Made by a program: the position numbers and the translations under genes. A stretch of DNA of 6,718 nucleotides from UBA3792 sp045576895 (GTDB lineage Bacteria; Bacillota; Clostridia; Christensenellales; CAG-138): the NCBI GenBank assembly GCA_045576895.1, contig JAZNHI010000016.1, positions 1 to 6,718 on the forward strand, read 5' to 3'. The notes under the pieces were generated by a model. It did no database searches, was not told the DNA's origin, and saw only the letters and a list, made by a program, of their open reading frames with translations. Shown one piece after another: positions 5,711 to 6,718 of the stretch. Position 1 is the first letter of the stretch, and each line of letters starts with the position of its first letter.

Positions 5711-5782
5711 AGATTGCTATTTCAACAAAATGAGGGTTATCGTTAATTTTCGTAACAGGGATACACTGCTGCTGTTTTGATT

Positions 5783-6718
5783 TTACAGCTTCTTGCAAGT
5801 GATTCCGTCGGTAGTCAGGCAGTTTTCACCAAAGATGATTTTGGCAAAGCCGCCCTTGCGGCCGAATGTCTTCTTCCCGATGGGATAGAGCTGACTGGTA
5901 AATTCGTCGTCGCCGCCAAGAAACTTTGCGTACAGCTTTCCGTCTTGCATGAAGACCTCGTCTACGTAGATCTCGGCATCATCGGGATGCTCGTATTTGC
6001 CGCACAGGGCTTTTAAGCTCCGTTTGCTCGGTTTCTCTGCCAGATGTTCCTCCGCGGTTTGGAACAGCTCGATGGCGATATAGGATTGTTTCCAGTCAAG
6101 TTCGTCAGTGGACCGGTTGAACATCACGGCCACGCACAGATCCTCCCGCAGGGAGAATAGCCAGGTCGTCAGGAAGCCCTCGTTCCATCCGTCATGATAG
6201 CCGATATCACCCCGGAAGCTTTGAATGCCCAGGCCGTAGCTATCCATGAACGGCGTCAGCATGCGCCTTGCGGCCTTCTTTTTGAGGAGGCCTCCTTTCC
6301 GATAGCTCTCGGAAAGGGCGCGACCGATCTTGACAAGCTCTGTGGGCGTCGTCCAAAGGCCCGCAGCCGCATGCTCCGGATAGTAGTGATAACCGTGCGC
6401 AGAATCTTCCTTTCCGGCAAGTCTGCCGCCGAATGCTGCGTTGGAAACCAACTCTTCGTCCAGCGGCTGGAAAAAGCCGGTGTGTTTCAGCCCCAGAGGC
6501 TCGGCGTCCTCCTTTTGGAAGGCCTCCCGCAGCGTCGTCCCGGTGATCCGCGTGAAGGCGAGCTCGGCCAGCGTGTAGCCGCCGCCGGAGTACATATGCT
6601 GTTTGCCGTAAGGACGAATCCTTCTGAGTTTCGGTGTGTTGCCCTTGCCGTTCAGCACGTCTTCAAGTGAAAGCGGCTCGTGCTTTGCGGGATAGCCGGG
6701 GAAGCCGTGGAGGTTGTA
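5783..6718 (-). CDS. Serine hydrolase, beta-lactamase/D-Ala-D-Ala carboxypeptidase-like (partial)
   Basis: The frame is open to the right edge of the window, giving 311 visible residues; the N-terminus with the SxxK nucleophile and any signal peptide lies outside. The visible part starts YNLHGFPGYP, the segment that follows the SHTAG motif in this family. Next comes YSGGGYTLAEL, the second active-site element: its Tyr at visible residue 43 matches the YxN tyrosine, here with Gly in place of Asn. HDGWNEGF (Asp-Gly at about 176-177) matches the HxG/KTG element. LWTTPTELVKIGRAL is also typical. After about residue 232 a lipocalin-like beta-rich tail follows (ALCGKYEHPDDAEIYVDE...). Such proteins are usually secreted or membrane-tethered peptidases or esterases; the substrate is not predictable. 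The GTG at 6656-6658 should not be taken as a start, since homology continues upstream. It converges on the recombinase remnant with 72 bases between, and I see no clear terminator there. Confidence 0.85.
   Translation of the reverse strand, partial: YNLHGFPGYPAKHEPLSLEDVLNGKGNTPKLRRIRPYGKQHMYSGGGYTLAELAFTRITGTTLREAFQKEDAEPLGLKHTGFFQPLDEELVSNAAFGGRLAGKEDSAHGYHYYPEHAAAGLWTTPTELVKIGRALSESYRKGGLLKKKAARRMLTPFMDSYGLGIQSFRGDIGYHDGWNEGFLTTWLFSLREDLCVAVMFNRSTDELDWKQSYIAIELFQTAEEHLAEKPSKRSLKALCGKYEHPDDAEIYVDEVFMQDGKLYAKFLGGDDEFTSQLYPIGKKTFGRKGGFAKIIFGENCLTTDGITCKKL

Noticed and set aside
6194..6670. Plus-strand ORF of 158 codons opposite the serine hydrolase
   Set aside because: Arg/Gly/Val-rich shadow. 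The hydrolase motifs on the minus strand explain the region.

Overview
The window looks like part of a low-to-mid GC Gram-positive chromosome, most likely a Clostridia-type Firmicute. The evidence is strong purine-rich ribosome binding sites (AAAGGAG, GGAGGT, GAGGAG), sigma-A style promoters, an ECF sigma factor paired with an RsgI-like/PepSY membrane anti-sigma protein, and an AlbA_2-type ATP-binding protein with a lysine-rich repeat linker. The species cannot be told from the sequence.

Layout from left to right. Positions 51-620 (minus strand) encode a complete YdeI/OmdA-family protein. Positions 621-1250 hold no intact gene, but they contain debris: a plus-strand stretch that looks like decayed coding sequence (about 775-941), and a 51-codon minus-strand ORF (949-1104) whose first 27 residues read like the start of an XRE-type helix-turn-helix regulator. 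That reading frame leaves the family exactly where it enters a perfect 15-bp inverted repeat (976-990 / 1018-1032). A strong stem-loop terminator (1253-1279) then closes the next transcript.

Positions 1313-3404 (minus strand) form a two-gene operon. An ECF sigma factor overlaps by 11 bp, with its own internal Shine-Dalgarno, the gene for a single-pass membrane protein. That protein has a short cytoplasmic tail, an RsgI-like extracellular segment, three PepSY repeats and a poly-aspartate C-terminus. Its promoter region (3468-3536) contains a good sigma-A promoter, an imperfect 20-bp palindrome between its -35 and -10, and a possible ECF-type autoregulated promoter.

Divergent from this operon, a consensus promoter (3610-3638) drives an AlbA_2 / GHKL-ATPase / winged-helix protein (3666-5123). 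Its inter-domain linker is encoded by four 13/14-nt repeat units. Downstream (5231-5710) lies the isolated C-terminal part of a large serine recombinase, a sign of past mobile-element activity. The right end (5783-6718, minus strand) carries the C-terminal two thirds or more of a serine beta-lactamase-like hydrolase whose start lies outside the window.

The best functional unit is the sigma/anti-sigma pair, read as an envelope-sensing switch. The ATP-binding protein and the recombinase remnant suggest an accessory or former mobile region. The truncated regulator and decayed stretch suggest local genome erosion. I do not see a clearly new multi-gene system. The most unusual items are the out-of-phase repeat in the ATP-binding protein, the regulator broken at an inverted repeat, and the triple-PepSY, polyAsp-tailed anti-sigma factor.
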